From UBA8522 sp049287565 (GTDB lineage: Bacteria; Acidobacteriota; Aminicenantia; Aminicenantales; UBA8522), in contig JBAQGA010000052.1 of the NCBI GenBank assembly GCA_049287565.1, forward strand, positions 1 through 16,254: a DNA stretch of 16,254 bases, given 5' to 3'. This document shows, in pieces, positions 5,992 through 13,216 of this stretch. How positions within the stretch are numbered: the first letter of the stretch is position 1; every line of letters begins with the position of its first letter. Both the position numbers and the translations under genes were made by a program. A model generated the notes under the pieces. The model saw only the letters and a program-made list of their open reading frames with translations. It did no database searches and was not told where the DNA came from.

Positions 5992-6014
5992 CCGACGGGG
6001 GGAACCGACGGGAC
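5992..6014 (+). repeat. 23-bp repeat, copy 1 (CCGACGGG ... CCGACGGGAC)
   Basis: All 23 bases are repeated identically at 16204-16226. The unit contains CCGACGGG twice, spaced 13 bases start to start. After the identity ends, both copies reach TTCCCC at the same distance, so the related block extends to about 32 bases. GGGGAA (5999-6004) can pair with TTCCCC (6018-6023). It lies 38 bases upstream of the inverted-repeat element at 6052-6299. Confidence 0.8.
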
Positions 6015-6051
6015 GGCTTCCCCAAAAAAGGAAGGATCTCCATCTATGTGA

Positions 6052-6299
6052 TAGATAACTTGGGAATGGAAAAGCGACCTCGAAGGTTTAGCCTTCCCGA
6101 GGCGTTTTGCGAGGGAAGCCGCTCTGGCGGCCGTGAGGACTGTCTGAGCACGAGGGGGTCTGAAGGAGAGGAGTGAGACTGGAACCAACGGGTGCTTAAC
6201 GGCAAGATCTATCACGCGGAGTTCCGCAGCGCCGAGGAAAAGGCCTCGGGAACGGCGTTAAGAACCTGAGCGGGAGCGTTGACATTCCCAAGTTGTCTA
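6052..6299 (+). repeat. 248-bp element with 17-bp terminal inverted repeats and dense internal hairpins
   Basis: TAGATAACTTGGGAATG (6052-6068) and CATTCCCAAGTTGTCTA (6283-6299) are inverted repeats with one T-G position. The interior has no convincing reading frame but several stems. CTTAACG (6195-6201) pairs with CGTTAAG (6256-6262) and encloses GCGG-AGTT-CCGC (6216-6227) and CCGAGG/CCTCGG (6232-6237, 6244-6249). AGCCTTCCC and GGGAAGCC segments lie near the 5' side. The left 37 bases recur inverted at 121-157, next to the IS110-type transposase. The size, ends and lack of genes suit a non-autonomous mobile element (MITE-like), a transposon relic or a mobile RNA gene. Together with its flanks it accounts for the gene-free stretch 5906-6415. 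Confidence 0.6.
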
Positions 6300-6344
6300 G
6301 TCTGCTTATCACACAAAAGGAGTGCTTACCCCAAAAAATTCCTT

Positions 6345-6373
6345 TTGGAAACATCCCTAGATTATGCTAGAAT
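6345..6373 (+). promoter_or_regulatory. Probable extended -10 promoter of dnaX
   Basis: TTGGAA (6345-6350) and TAGAAT (6368-6373) are 17 bases apart. A TG two positions before the -10 (6365-6366) makes it an extended -10 promoter. The RNA would start near 6380, giving a leader of about 36 bases to dnaX. It lies outside the inverted-repeat element. Confidence 0.55.
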
Positions 6374-6415
6374 GTTGGGTACTTTAGTCCTTTCTGAGAA
6401 TCACCAAGTACGGCG

Positions 6416-8119
6416 ATGTCATATCTCATATACGCCCGCAAGTACCGGCCGAAGACCTTCGAGGAGATGGTCGGCCAGAAGGCCGTCGTCCAGACCCTCC
6501 AGAACGCCATCAAGACCAATCGCATCGGGCAAGCCTACATCTTCTCCGGGATGAGAGGGACAGGGAAAACGACCGTCGCCCGGATCCTGGCCAAGGCCCT
6601 CAACTGTCAGCACGGCCCGACTCCGACTCCCTGCAATAAGTGCGAATTCTGCCAGGAGGTCAACGAGGACCGCTCGGTGGATGTCCTCGAGATCGACGGC
6701 GCCTCGAACCGCGGGATCGATGAGATCCGCTCCCTCCGCGAGGGAGTCAAATACCGGCCGATCAAGACGCGATATAAGATCATCATCATCGACGAAGTCC
6801 ACATGCTCACCCGGGAAGCCTTCAACGCACTTTTGAAAACTCTGGAAGAGCCGCCGGAACGGACTGTTTTCATTTTCGCCACCACCGAATTTAACAAGAT
6901 CCCGCTGACGATCGTCTCGCGCTGCCAACACTTCGAGTTCAAGAAGATCTCCCAGAAGGAGATCATCAACCATCTCCTGGATATCGCCCACAAGGAAAAG
7001 ATCACCATTACTCCTTACGGGCTCAGCCTGATCGCCGGGGCGGCCGAAGGAAGCCTCAGGGACGCTCAATCCCTCCTCGACCAGGCGGTGGCATTTTCCG
7101 GAGAAGTCATCCACGACGAGGACCTCAAGGAAATTCTGGGCGCCATCAGCCGGGAGATCCTCTTCGAATGCTCCTCCATGATCCTGGCTCAAGACTCCGC
7201 AGGGATTTTCCGGCTCGTCGAAAAGATCATGGAAAAAGGCCATGACCTGCGCGTCTTCTACAAGGAACTGATCCAGCACTTCCGAAACCTGATGCTGGTC
7301 AAGTCGGTCCCGGAGGTGGAAGATCTCCTCCCCCTGAACCCGGAGGAAATCAAGCGCCTTCAGCAAGAGGTCGAGAAGAGTTCGCTTGAGGACATTCTGC
7401 GCTACCTGCAGGCCCTCCAGCAGGCAGAACAGGGCCTCCGCTTCTCCTCCCACCCGCAGATCTTCCTGGAGACTCTGCTGGTCAAGCTCTGCCATTTCGA
7501 GAGAATCATCCCGCTCAAGGAGCTGCTGGCCGATGTGGCCAAGATCAATCCCGAGACCGGAGGTTCTCCAGCCCCGGCCGGCCGGGATGAAGCGCACCCC
7601 CTTAGTCTACCGCAGAAGCCCGGTCGCAGACTTGAGGGACTGCCCAGGCCCGAGCCGGTCCGGCCACCGGCCCAGCCGCGACCGAGAGAAAGCCGCGATA
7701 TCTGGCAAAAGATCCTGGCCGAACTGCAAAAAGAAAAAAGTTCTCTGGCGGCGATTCTGTCCCGCCAAGCCACGTTCTTCATTAAGGACGAGCCTCTGGA
7801 CATCAAGTTTTCCCCGGAAAAGAGGTTCGTCATTGACCGCCCGATAGTTTTGGAAATCTCATTCCCGGGCGGGGATGCGTACTACCGGGGAGCCGTTCAG
7901 CGGGAGGTCAGACTGGTCGAGAAAGTTGCCTCCGAGGTCCTCGGACAGAAGGTCAAGGTCAAGTTAGCAGAATTGCCGGGCCCGGCTTCCCCCGGGAGAA
8001 GGCGAGAAAAAGAAACGGACATCGCCTTGAAGGACCCCTCGGTCCAGGCTTTTGTGGACACCTTCAAGGCCACGATTTTGTCCGTCGAGCCGGTGAAAGG
8101 GACAAAGGAGAGGGAATAG
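6416..8119 (+). CDS. dnaX: DNA polymerase III subunit gamma/tau
   Basis: DnaX is the AAA+ ATPase of the clamp loader, which opens the beta clamp and places it on primed DNA; the tau form also ties the polymerases to the helicase. The protein has 567 residues. MSYLIYARKYRPKTF opens it as in most bacteria. The P-loop GMRGTGKT is at 45-52, four zinc ligands are Cys64, Cys73, Cys76 and Cys79, Walker B IIIIDEVH is at 122-129, LEEPP is near 143 and the SRC arginine-finger motif is at 168-170. Domain III follows, then a proline-rich linker near 390-430 and a short C-terminal domain. Its length is between E. coli gamma and tau. The run gAA-AAA-AGt at 7733-7741 is not in the correct register for the E. 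coli frameshift. It is the first gene of the dnaX-ebfC-recR unit. Confidence 0.97.
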   Translation: MSYLIYARKYRPKTFEEMVGQKAVVQTLQNAIKTNRIGQAYIFSGMRGTGKTTVARILAKALNCQHGPTPTPCNKCEFCQEVNEDRSVDVLEIDGASNRGIDEIRSLREGVKYRPIKTRYKIIIIDEVHMLTREAFNALLKTLEEPPERTVFIFATTEFNKIPLTIVSRCQHFEFKKISQKEIINHLLDIAHKEKITITPYGLSLIAGAAEGSLRDAQSLLDQAVAFSGEVIHDEDLKEILGAISREILFECSSMILAQDSAGIFRLVEKIMEKGHDLRVFYKELIQHFRNLMLVKSVPEVEDLLPLNPEEIKRLQQEVEKSSLEDILRYLQALQQAEQGLRFSSHPQIFLETLLVKLCHFERIIPLKELLADVAKINPETGGSPAPAGRDEAHPLSLPQKPGRRLEGLPRPEPVRPPAQPRPRESRDIWQKILAELQKEKSSLAAILSRQATFFIKDEPLDIKFSPEKRFVIDRPIVLEISFPGGDAYYRGAVQREVRLVEKVASEVLGQKVKVKLAELPGPASPGRRREKETDIALKDPSVQAFVDTFKATILSVEPVKGTKERE

Positions 8120-8131
8120 GAGCGAATAGGA

Positions 8132-8446
8132 ATGATGAAAGACCTCGGCAACCTGCAAAAAATGCTCAAACAAGCCAAGGAGATGCAGGACAAACTGCAA
8201 AAGGAACTGGCCGAGCTGCGCGTCGAAGGGACGAGCGGCGGGGGGATGGTCGCCGTCACCCTGGACGGACAGAAAAACCTGGCCGGCGTCCGGCTGGACC
8301 CCGAGGTGGTCAACCGGGACGATGTCGATATGCTGCAGGACCTGATTGTCGCCGCCTTCAACGACGCCGCGGCCAAAGTGGACGAGCACATGTCCCAGAA
8401 ACTGAGCAGCCTCGGCGGAGGGCTCAAGATCCCGGGATTGTTCTGA
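8132..8446 (+). CDS. ebfC: Nucleoid-associated protein, YbaB/EbfC family
   Basis: This small 104-residue DNA-binding protein forms dimers shaped like tweezers and associates with the nucleoid. The N-terminal helix MKDLGNLQKMLKQAKEMQDKLQKELAEL, the GGGMVAVTLDGQKNLAGVRLDPEVV strand region and the C-terminal helix with DAAAKVDEHMSQKLSSLGGGLKIPGLF follow the family pattern throughout. It lies 12 bases after dnaX, and its stop codon overlaps the recR start by one base, the usual arrangement of these three genes in bacteria. It is expected to be co-transcribed and translationally coupled with recR. Confidence 0.96.
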   Translation: MMKDLGNLQKMLKQAKEMQDKLQKELAELRVEGTSGGGMVAVTLDGQKNLAGVRLDPEVVNRDDVDMLQDLIVAAFNDAAAKVDEHMSQKLSSLGGGLKIPGLF

Positions 8447-9051
8447 TGTCCGACTCGGCCCAGCCCCTCTACCAGCTCATCGAGGAATTGAAGCGGATCC
8501 CCGGCATCGGCGCCAAGACCGCTCAGCGGATCGCCTTCCATATCCTGGGGCTTCCCCCGGAGGAAGTCGAGCGCTTGGCCGATGCCATCCGTGAGGTCAA
8601 AAAGAAGATCTTTTATTGCTCGGTTTGCAACAATATCACTCACATTGACCCGTGTTCAATGTGTGCGGACGGCGAGAGATCCTCCGATTCCCTCTGCATT
8701 GTCGAGGAACCTTACAATATCTCCTCGATCGAGAAGACCGGGATCTATCACGGCCGCTACCATGTCCTTTTGGGCACGCTGGCCCCCCTCCGGGGTGTCG
8801 GGCCGGAGGAACTCAAGCTCGACAAGCTCATCCAAAGGGTCGAAAAAGGGGCCTTCCGGGAGATCATCCTCGCGACCAATCCGACTTCGGAAGGCGAGGC
8901 GACCGCCCTTTATTTGGCCAAGATCCTGAAGACTTTCCCGATCAGACTGACGCGGCTGGCGATGGGACTTCCGGTCGGATCGGATATCGATTTTGCCGAC
9001 CAGGTAACAATCAAAAAGGCCCTTGAGGGACGGACCGAGATGAAGGAATGA
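8446..9051 (+). CDS. recR: Recombination mediator protein RecR
   Basis: RecR acts with RecO and RecF to load RecA onto gapped single-stranded DNA coated with SSB. The 201-residue protein shows the expected order: helix-hairpin-helix IPGIGAKTAQRIAFHIL (18-34), a four-cysteine zinc finger at Cys58, Cys61, Cys70 and Cys73, a Toprim domain starting LCIVEEPYNISSIE (83-96) with the acidic pair EE at 87-88, and the loop GTLAPLRGVGPEEL. The end contains a Walker-B-like ILATNPTSEGEATALYL stretch common in RecR. The ATG at 8446 overlaps the ebfC stop by one base. It closes the dnaX operon; no clear terminator follows. Confidence 0.97.
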   Translation: MSDSAQPLYQLIEELKRIPGIGAKTAQRIAFHILGLPPEEVERLADAIREVKKKIFYCSVCNNITHIDPCSMCADGERSSDSLCIVEEPYNISSIEKTGIYHGRYHVLLGTLAPLRGVGPEELKLDKLIQRVEKGAFREIILATNPTSEGEATALYLAKILKTFPIRLTRLAMGLPVGSDIDFADQVTIKKALEGRTEMKE

Positions 9052-9142
9052 CTTTGGCACCGTTTTCTGCTATCATCCCGTCTTTTTATAGATCGCGAGC
9101 CAATCCATCATCGAGTGAACTCATGAACAGAGAGGAGGTTCA

Positions 9143-9718
9143 ATGAAAGAGACACTTGAGATTCGCTGGCACGGGCGAGCCGGCCAGGGGGTCGTCACGG
9201 CGGCAGTCACGCTGGCCGATGTCCTCTCCTCGGAAAAGGGGAAATACGTTCAAGCGTTCCCCGAATTCGGCGCCGAGAAGAGGGGAGCCCCGATCCTGGC
9301 GTTCAACCGCATCAGCCAAAAGCCGATCCGCACTCATAGCCAGGTTTATTATCCCGACATCGTCGTGGTCACCGACCCGAGTCTCCTGGGGCTCGTCGAT
9401 ATCGCCGACGGAGCCAAGGACGACGCCATTTTCCTGATGAACACCACCTTCGACATCCCCATGGTTCGAGACCGGCTCAAGCTCGGGGACCGCAAAATCT
9501 ATTCCCTCGACGCCTACACCATCGCCCGCGACGAGCTGGGTCGGGCCATCCCCAACGTCCCGATGGTCGCCTCTTTGGTCAAGGTCGTCGGCCTGATGGA
9601 CCTCAACACGTTCAGGCAGAACATCAAGGTCTCCCTGTCCAAGAAGTTACGCCCGGAGGTCGTCGAGATGAACCTCAAGACCATCAGCCGAGCGTTTGAG
9701 GAGGTCAAAGAAGGATGA
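9143..9718 (+). CDS. porG: 2-oxoacid:ferredoxin oxidoreductase, gamma subunit (pyruvate type)
   Basis: This is the gamma subunit of a four-subunit enzyme that splits pyruvate or a related 2-oxoacid to acyl-CoA and CO2 while reducing ferredoxin. It helps form the CoA and catalytic interface. The 191-residue protein begins with RWHGRAGQGVVTA (8-20), the family signature, then QAFPEFGAEKRGAP, VYYPDIVVVTDPSLL and IPNVPMVASLVKVVGL. The GAGGAGG ribosome-binding site (9132-9138) is strong. Its stop overlaps the next start as ATGA, so translation is coupled. A distinct promoter in the 91-base gap after recR was not convincing, so readthrough from dnaX-recR is possible. Confidence 0.92.
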   Translation: MKETLEIRWHGRAGQGVVTAAVTLADVLSSEKGKYVQAFPEFGAEKRGAPILAFNRISQKPIRTHSQVYYPDIVVVTDPSLLGLVDIADGAKDDAIFLMNTTFDIPMVRDRLKLGDRKIYSLDAYTIARDELGRAIPNVPMVASLVKVVGLMDLNTFRQNIKVSLSKKLRPEVVEMNLKTISRAFEEVKEG

Positions 9719-10029
9719 AAAAAGAAACTTGGAAGGAACTTCCCATCGGAACGGTCAACACCGAGGCGGGGAACTCGGTCGTCAACCTCACCGGGACGTG
9801 GCGCTCCGGCCGGAGACCGGAGTTCATCGAAAAAAACTGCATCCAGTGCTTTTTCTGCTGGGTCTACTGCCCCCATTTCGCCATCCTGGTCAAGGACGGC
9901 AAGGTGACCGGGATCAACTATGATTACTGCACCGGCTGCGGCCTCTGCGCCGAGGAATGCCCCACCAAAGAAAAATCGATCGTCATGGTGGCAGAGGAGA
10001 TCGAACTCGCCGCAGGGAGAGAAAAATGA
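9715..10029 (+). CDS. porD: 2-oxoacid:ferredoxin oxidoreductase, delta (ferredoxin) subunit
   Basis: This 104-residue protein binds two [4Fe-4S] clusters and passes electrons from the TPP-bearing beta subunit to external ferredoxin. Cluster one uses Cys42, Cys45, Cys48 and Cys52, and cluster two uses Cys72, Cys75, Cys78 and Cys82. In each set the first three Cys are spaced CxxCxxC and the fourth follows three residues later before Pro, which carries on to the partner cluster as in PorD proteins. The N-terminal extension TWKELPIGTVNTEAGNS is typical of the subunit and separates it from free ferredoxins. It is joined to both neighbours by four-base ATGA overlaps. Confidence 0.94.
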   Translation: MKKETWKELPIGTVNTEAGNSVVNLTGTWRSGRRPEFIEKNCIQCFFCWVYCPHFAILVKDGKVTGINYDYCTGCGLCAEECPTKEKSIVMVAEEIELAAGREK

Positions 10030-11207
10030 AGGCAACGAAAATCCTCAACGGCAACCAGACCATCGCCGAGGCGGTCCGCCAGGTCGACCCAGACGTCATC
10101 GCCGCCTACCCCATCACCCCGTCGACGGCCATCGTCGAAACGATCGCTTCTTTCCGCGCGGACGGATTGATCACGGGTGAATTCGTCTGCCCCGAAAGCG
10201 AGCACAGCGCCATGAGCGTTTGCATCGGAGCGGCTTCCGCCGGCGGGCGGGTCATGACGGCGACTTGCTCGCAAGGCCTGGCCCTGATGTGGGAGATGCT
10301 CTACATCGCCGCCGGGCTCAGACTGCCTATCGTTGCCTCCATTGTCAACCGGGCCCTGAGCGCTCCCATCAACATCCATGGAGATCACAGCGACACCATG
10401 GGGGCCCGCGACACGGGCTGGATCCAGATCTACTCCGAAAACTGCCAGGACGCTTACGACAATTTCATCCAGGCCTTCCGCATCGGGGAGCATCCCGACG
10501 TCCTAACCCCTGTTATGGTCGGCTTCGACGGTTTCATCATCAGCCATTCCGCCGAGGTCGTTCAGATGGAAGACGATGACGCCGTCAAGAGGTTCATCGG
10601 TGAATTCAAACCGCCGTTCCCGCTGCTCGACACCAGCCGGAAATTCACCGTCGGGCCGATCGACTTCACCGATTACTACTTCGAACACAAGAGAAGCCAG
10701 ATCGAGGGCATCGAGAATTCTCCCCGGGTGATCGAAGAGGTCGGGAAGGAATTCGGCAAAACGTTCGGCCGGCCCTACGGTTTCTTTGAAGAGTACAGAA
10801 TGGACGACGCCGAGCTCGCCATCGTGGTCATGAGTTCGGCCGCGGGAACCTGCAAAGACGCCATCGACGAACTCCGGTCCGAAGGAAAAAGGATCGGCCT
10901 GCTCAAGCCCCGTGTTTTTCGGCCCTTCCCCCACCTTAAGATCGCCGAGGCCCTGAAGAAGACGGCGGCCGTGGCGGTCCTGGACCGGTCCTCCTCTCCG
11001 GGCGCCTTCGGCGCGCCCCTCTTCACCGAGATCCGCTCGGCGCTCTACGACCAGGAGAAACGTCCCAAGATCGTTAACTATGTCTACGGGCTGGGCGGCC
11101 GCGATATCAAGGTCGAGCACTTCAAGGACATCGCCGAAAAGCTCGAACGCATCGCCGACTCCGGCAAGGTGGACGAAATGCTCGGCTACATCAACCTGAG
11201 AGAGTAG
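10026..11207 (+). CDS. porA: 2-oxoacid:ferredoxin oxidoreductase, alpha subunit (pyruvate type)
   Basis: The 393-residue alpha subunit supplies the TPP pyrimidine-binding half of the active site. AAYPITPSTAIVETI near the N-terminus and ESEHSAMSVCIGAASAGGRVMTATCSQGLALM are the hallmarks, with the Thr and Glu that contact cofactor and substrate. The block APINIHGDHSDTMGARDTGW is typical of four-subunit pyruvate and branched-chain oxoacid enzymes. The C-terminal third has the transketolase-C-like segment KRIGLLKPRVFRPFP and AVLDRSSSPG. The frame runs upstream to 9957, but the ATG at 10026 overlaps the porD stop as ATGA and gives normal family length. The substrate is best read as pyruvate, with 2-oxoisovalerate as the alternative. 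Confidence 0.94.
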   Translation: MKATKILNGNQTIAEAVRQVDPDVIAAYPITPSTAIVETIASFRADGLITGEFVCPESEHSAMSVCIGAASAGGRVMTATCSQGLALMWEMLYIAAGLRLPIVASIVNRALSAPINIHGDHSDTMGARDTGWIQIYSENCQDAYDNFIQAFRIGEHPDVLTPVMVGFDGFIISHSAEVVQMEDDDAVKRFIGEFKPPFPLLDTSRKFTVGPIDFTDYYFEHKRSQIEGIENSPRVIEEVGKEFGKTFGRPYGFFEEYRMDDAELAIVVMSSAAGTCKDAIDELRSEGKRIGLLKPRVFRPFPHLKIAEALKKTAAVAVLDRSSSPGAFGAPLFTEIRSALYDQEKRPKIVNYVYGLGGRDIKVEHFKDIAEKLERIADSGKVDEMLGYINLRE

Positions 11208-11236
11208 AGGAAGATCCCCCAAAGGAGAAAATGAAC

Positions 11237-12175
11237 ATGGCAGTGAAACTCAAAGACTTGGCTAAGATGGAAGACCGTCTCGTCGCCGGGCACGGGATGT
11301 GCCTGGGGTGCGGAATTCCCCTCATCTTCAAGATCATCCTCAGGGCGACTGAGGACCCGATCATTGTGGCCAACGCCACCGGCTGCCTGGAAGTCTGCAC
11401 CACCATCTTCCCCCGGACGGCCTGGAACTGCATGTGGGTGCACAGCGCTTTCGAGAACGCCGCCTCCACCATCGCCGGCGTCGAAGCCATGTACAAAGCC
11501 CTGAAGAACAAGGGCAAGATCCCGGCCGAAAAGAAGATCAAGTTCCTGGGAGTAGGCGGAGACGGAGGGACCTATGACATCGGCATCCAGGCCCTCTCCG
11601 GCGCTATGGAGCGAGGCCACGATATCGTCTACGTCTGCTATGACAACAACGCTTATGCCAACACTGGCGGACAGCGCTCTTCGGCGACGCCGCTGGGCGC
11701 TTCCGCGACCACCTCGCCGGCCGGCGCCAAAAGCGCGGGCAAGATCCAGAAAAAGAAGGACCTGACCAAGATCCTCGTCGCCCACAATATTCCTTATGTC
11801 GCCCAGGCCAGTCCCCACCGGTGGCAGGACCTCTACAACAAGGCCAAAAAAGCTTTCGAGGTCAAGGGGCCGGCATTCCTGAACGTCCTCTGCCTTTGCC
11901 CGACGGAGTGGAAATACGACGAATCTCAGGGCATCAAGCTCGCCCAACTCGCCGCCGACACATGTGCCTGGCCGCTCTACGAGGTCGAGAACGGAAAATA
12001 CAAGATCAACTACACGCCCAAGCAGAAAAAGCCCATCCTGGAATGGCTCAAGCCCCAGGGCCGTTTCCGCCATCTTTTCAAGGAGGCCAACGCCTGGATG
12101 CTCGAGGCCATCCAGAAGGAAGTCGACAGGGATTGGGAGGAGTTGAACAGGTTCGCCGAGGCCTCTGTGTCCTGA
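11237..12175 (+). CDS. porB: 2-oxoacid:ferredoxin oxidoreductase, beta subunit (TPP- and FeS-binding)
   Basis: The beta subunit binds TPP diphosphate and the [4Fe-4S] cluster nearest the active site. From this start Cys22, Cys25 and Cys50 and a fourth Cys near 222 (in the LCP motif) are the likely ligands. The TPP motif runs from GDGGTYDIG (108-116) to DNNAYANTGGQRSS near 136, and NTGGQRSxATP is diagnostic of pyruvate-type enzymes. An ATG at 11231 also starts the frame, but AAGGAG at 11222-11227 is better spaced for the ATG at 11237. It follows porA by a short gap and completes the gamma-delta-alpha-beta set. The enzyme supplies acetyl-CoA and low-potential electrons in fermentative or autotrophic anaerobes. 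Confidence 0.94.
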   Translation: MAVKLKDLAKMEDRLVAGHGMCLGCGIPLIFKIILRATEDPIIVANATGCLEVCTTIFPRTAWNCMWVHSAFENAASTIAGVEAMYKALKNKGKIPAEKKIKFLGVGGDGGTYDIGIQALSGAMERGHDIVYVCYDNNAYANTGGQRSSATPLGASATTSPAGAKSAGKIQKKKDLTKILVAHNIPYVAQASPHRWQDLYNKAKKAFEVKGPAFLNVLCLCPTEWKYDESQGIKLAQLAADTCAWPLYEVENGKYKINYTPKQKKPILEWLKPQGRFRHLFKEANAWMLEAIQKEVDRDWEELNRFAEASVS

Positions 12176-12279
12176 GCCCGCCCTGCATCGACTCCCCCCT
12201 AGGGGTGATAAGAAATCCCATCTCGATTCACCCCCCGCGAGGATTGCTCCTTTTTTGGGCCGGATCCATTCTATCTATA

Positions 12280-12297
12280 GCCCTCCGAACAGAGGGC
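12280..12297 (+). other. Hairpin between porB and the SH3-like gene
   Basis: GCCCTC (12280-12285) pairs perfectly with GAGGGC (12292-12297) around a six-base loop. No T-tract follows, so it is not a standard intrinsic terminator. It lies 46 bases before the next start and may be a leader or transcript-end structure. The rest of the 168-base gap shows no clear signal. Confidence 0.3.
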
Positions 12298-12343
12298 CGT
12301 CTTCTGTCCGGAAGGGTGCGTCCTGGAGAAGAAAGGAACGGCC

Positions 12344-13207
12344 ATGATCAACCCGTCAAAGGCGATCGCGCGGTTGGCACCGGTCCTCGTCATCCTTTCT
12401 CTGATCACCCAGCCGGCAGCAACGGGAGCTTTTGAAAAGAAGCTCCGGGTCTCCGCCGACTATGCCCGTATCTATCTCCGCGCGGATGATGCGTCTCCCG
12501 TCGTCGACACCCTGGATAGGGGACACGTCCTCTCCCTTCTCTATCCCGGAAAAATGAAAAAAGTCTGGTATTACGTCTGTTTCAAAGCGGAGAAGACGGG
12601 GCGGACCAAGTCCGGATATGTCCTCGACTCGGCCGTCGAACTCCTTTTCGATCCTCTTAAGACCGTCACCATCATGGAGGAAAACGAGAGTCTCGGCGTC
12701 AATTACGCACCCCGCAAGTTCGACGAAATGAAGTGGGGATTGAGCAAGAAGCAGATTCTGGAGATGGAAGGGAAACCCTCGGCGCAGAAGAAGGCGAAGG
12801 GCCTGGACATCATGAACTATCAGCAGAAGCTGATCAACCTGGATTGCTCCATCGAATACATATTCGCAACCAATAAGCTGACCCGCACGCGGTTCTCGTT
12901 CACCACCGAGTATCTCGACAAGAACGCCTACCTTGAAGATTATCAGAAAATCAAGGACGCCCTTGTCCAGAAGTTCGGCCGGCCCCTGGAGGAAGCCATG
13001 GATTGGCGGAACACCACCTTCAAGGACGATTTCGGATCCTGGGGAGAGGCGGTCAGCCTCGGACACCTGGAACTGAGCTCACGATGGCTGACGCCCCAGA
13101 CCGAGATCCTGGCCGTCTTGAGCGGGGAGAACGAGGAGATCCTTCTGACGGTCGAGTACGCCGGTCTTCAGCTCAAAGAGCTGGCCAGAAAGAGCGAAGA
13201 AGAGTAA
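12344..13207 (+). CDS. Exported protein with N-terminal SH3-like domain
   Basis: The 287-residue protein starts with a signal peptide; the likely cleavage is after ATGA before FEKK near residue 30. Residues 33-90 (LRVSADYARIYLRADDASPVVDTLDRGHVLSLL ... KSGYVLDSAVEL) have the pattern of a bacterial SH3 domain, usually a peptidoglycan- or protein-binding module. A second region begins FDEMKWGLSKKQILEMEGKPS, where a G-L-[ST]-x-x-Q-[IV] motif followed by G-K-P recalls BamE/SmpA-like envelope domains. It continues with beta-rich YIFATNKLTRTRFSFTTEYL. No catalytic residues are visible. AAAGGA precedes the ATG. It converges with the M16 operon, with nine bases between stops. The exact family is not recognised. 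Confidence 0.75.
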   Translation: MINPSKAIARLAPVLVILSLITQPAATGAFEKKLRVSADYARIYLRADDASPVVDTLDRGHVLSLLYPGKMKKVWYYVCFKAEKTGRTKSGYVLDSAVELLFDPLKTVTIMEENESLGVNYAPRKFDEMKWGLSKKQILEMEGKPSAQKKAKGLDIMNYQQKLINLDCSIEYIFATNKLTRTRFSFTTEYLDKNAYLEDYQKIKDALVQKFGRPLEEAMDWRNTTFKDDFGSWGEAVSLGHLELSSRWLTPQTEILAVLSGENEEILLTVEYAGLQLKELARKSEEE

Positions 13208-13216
13208 GCCTCGTTT

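Noticed and set aside
6052..6299. Group II intron, tmRNA or RNase P RNA
   Set aside because: None of the diagnostic motifs was found: no domain V, no tRNA-like end and no GAGGAAAGTC-type P4 segment.
7733..7741. Possible dnaX programmed frameshift at an A6-G run
   Set aside because: The zero frame reads gAA-AAA-AGt, not A-AAA-AAG as the E. coli mechanism needs, and I saw no convincing downstream stem. Six A residues are short for transcriptional slippage.
9054..9070. Sigma-54-like TTGGCACCGTTTTCTGC upstream of porG
   Set aside because: The GG and GC doublets are 11 bases apart rather than the strictly required 10.
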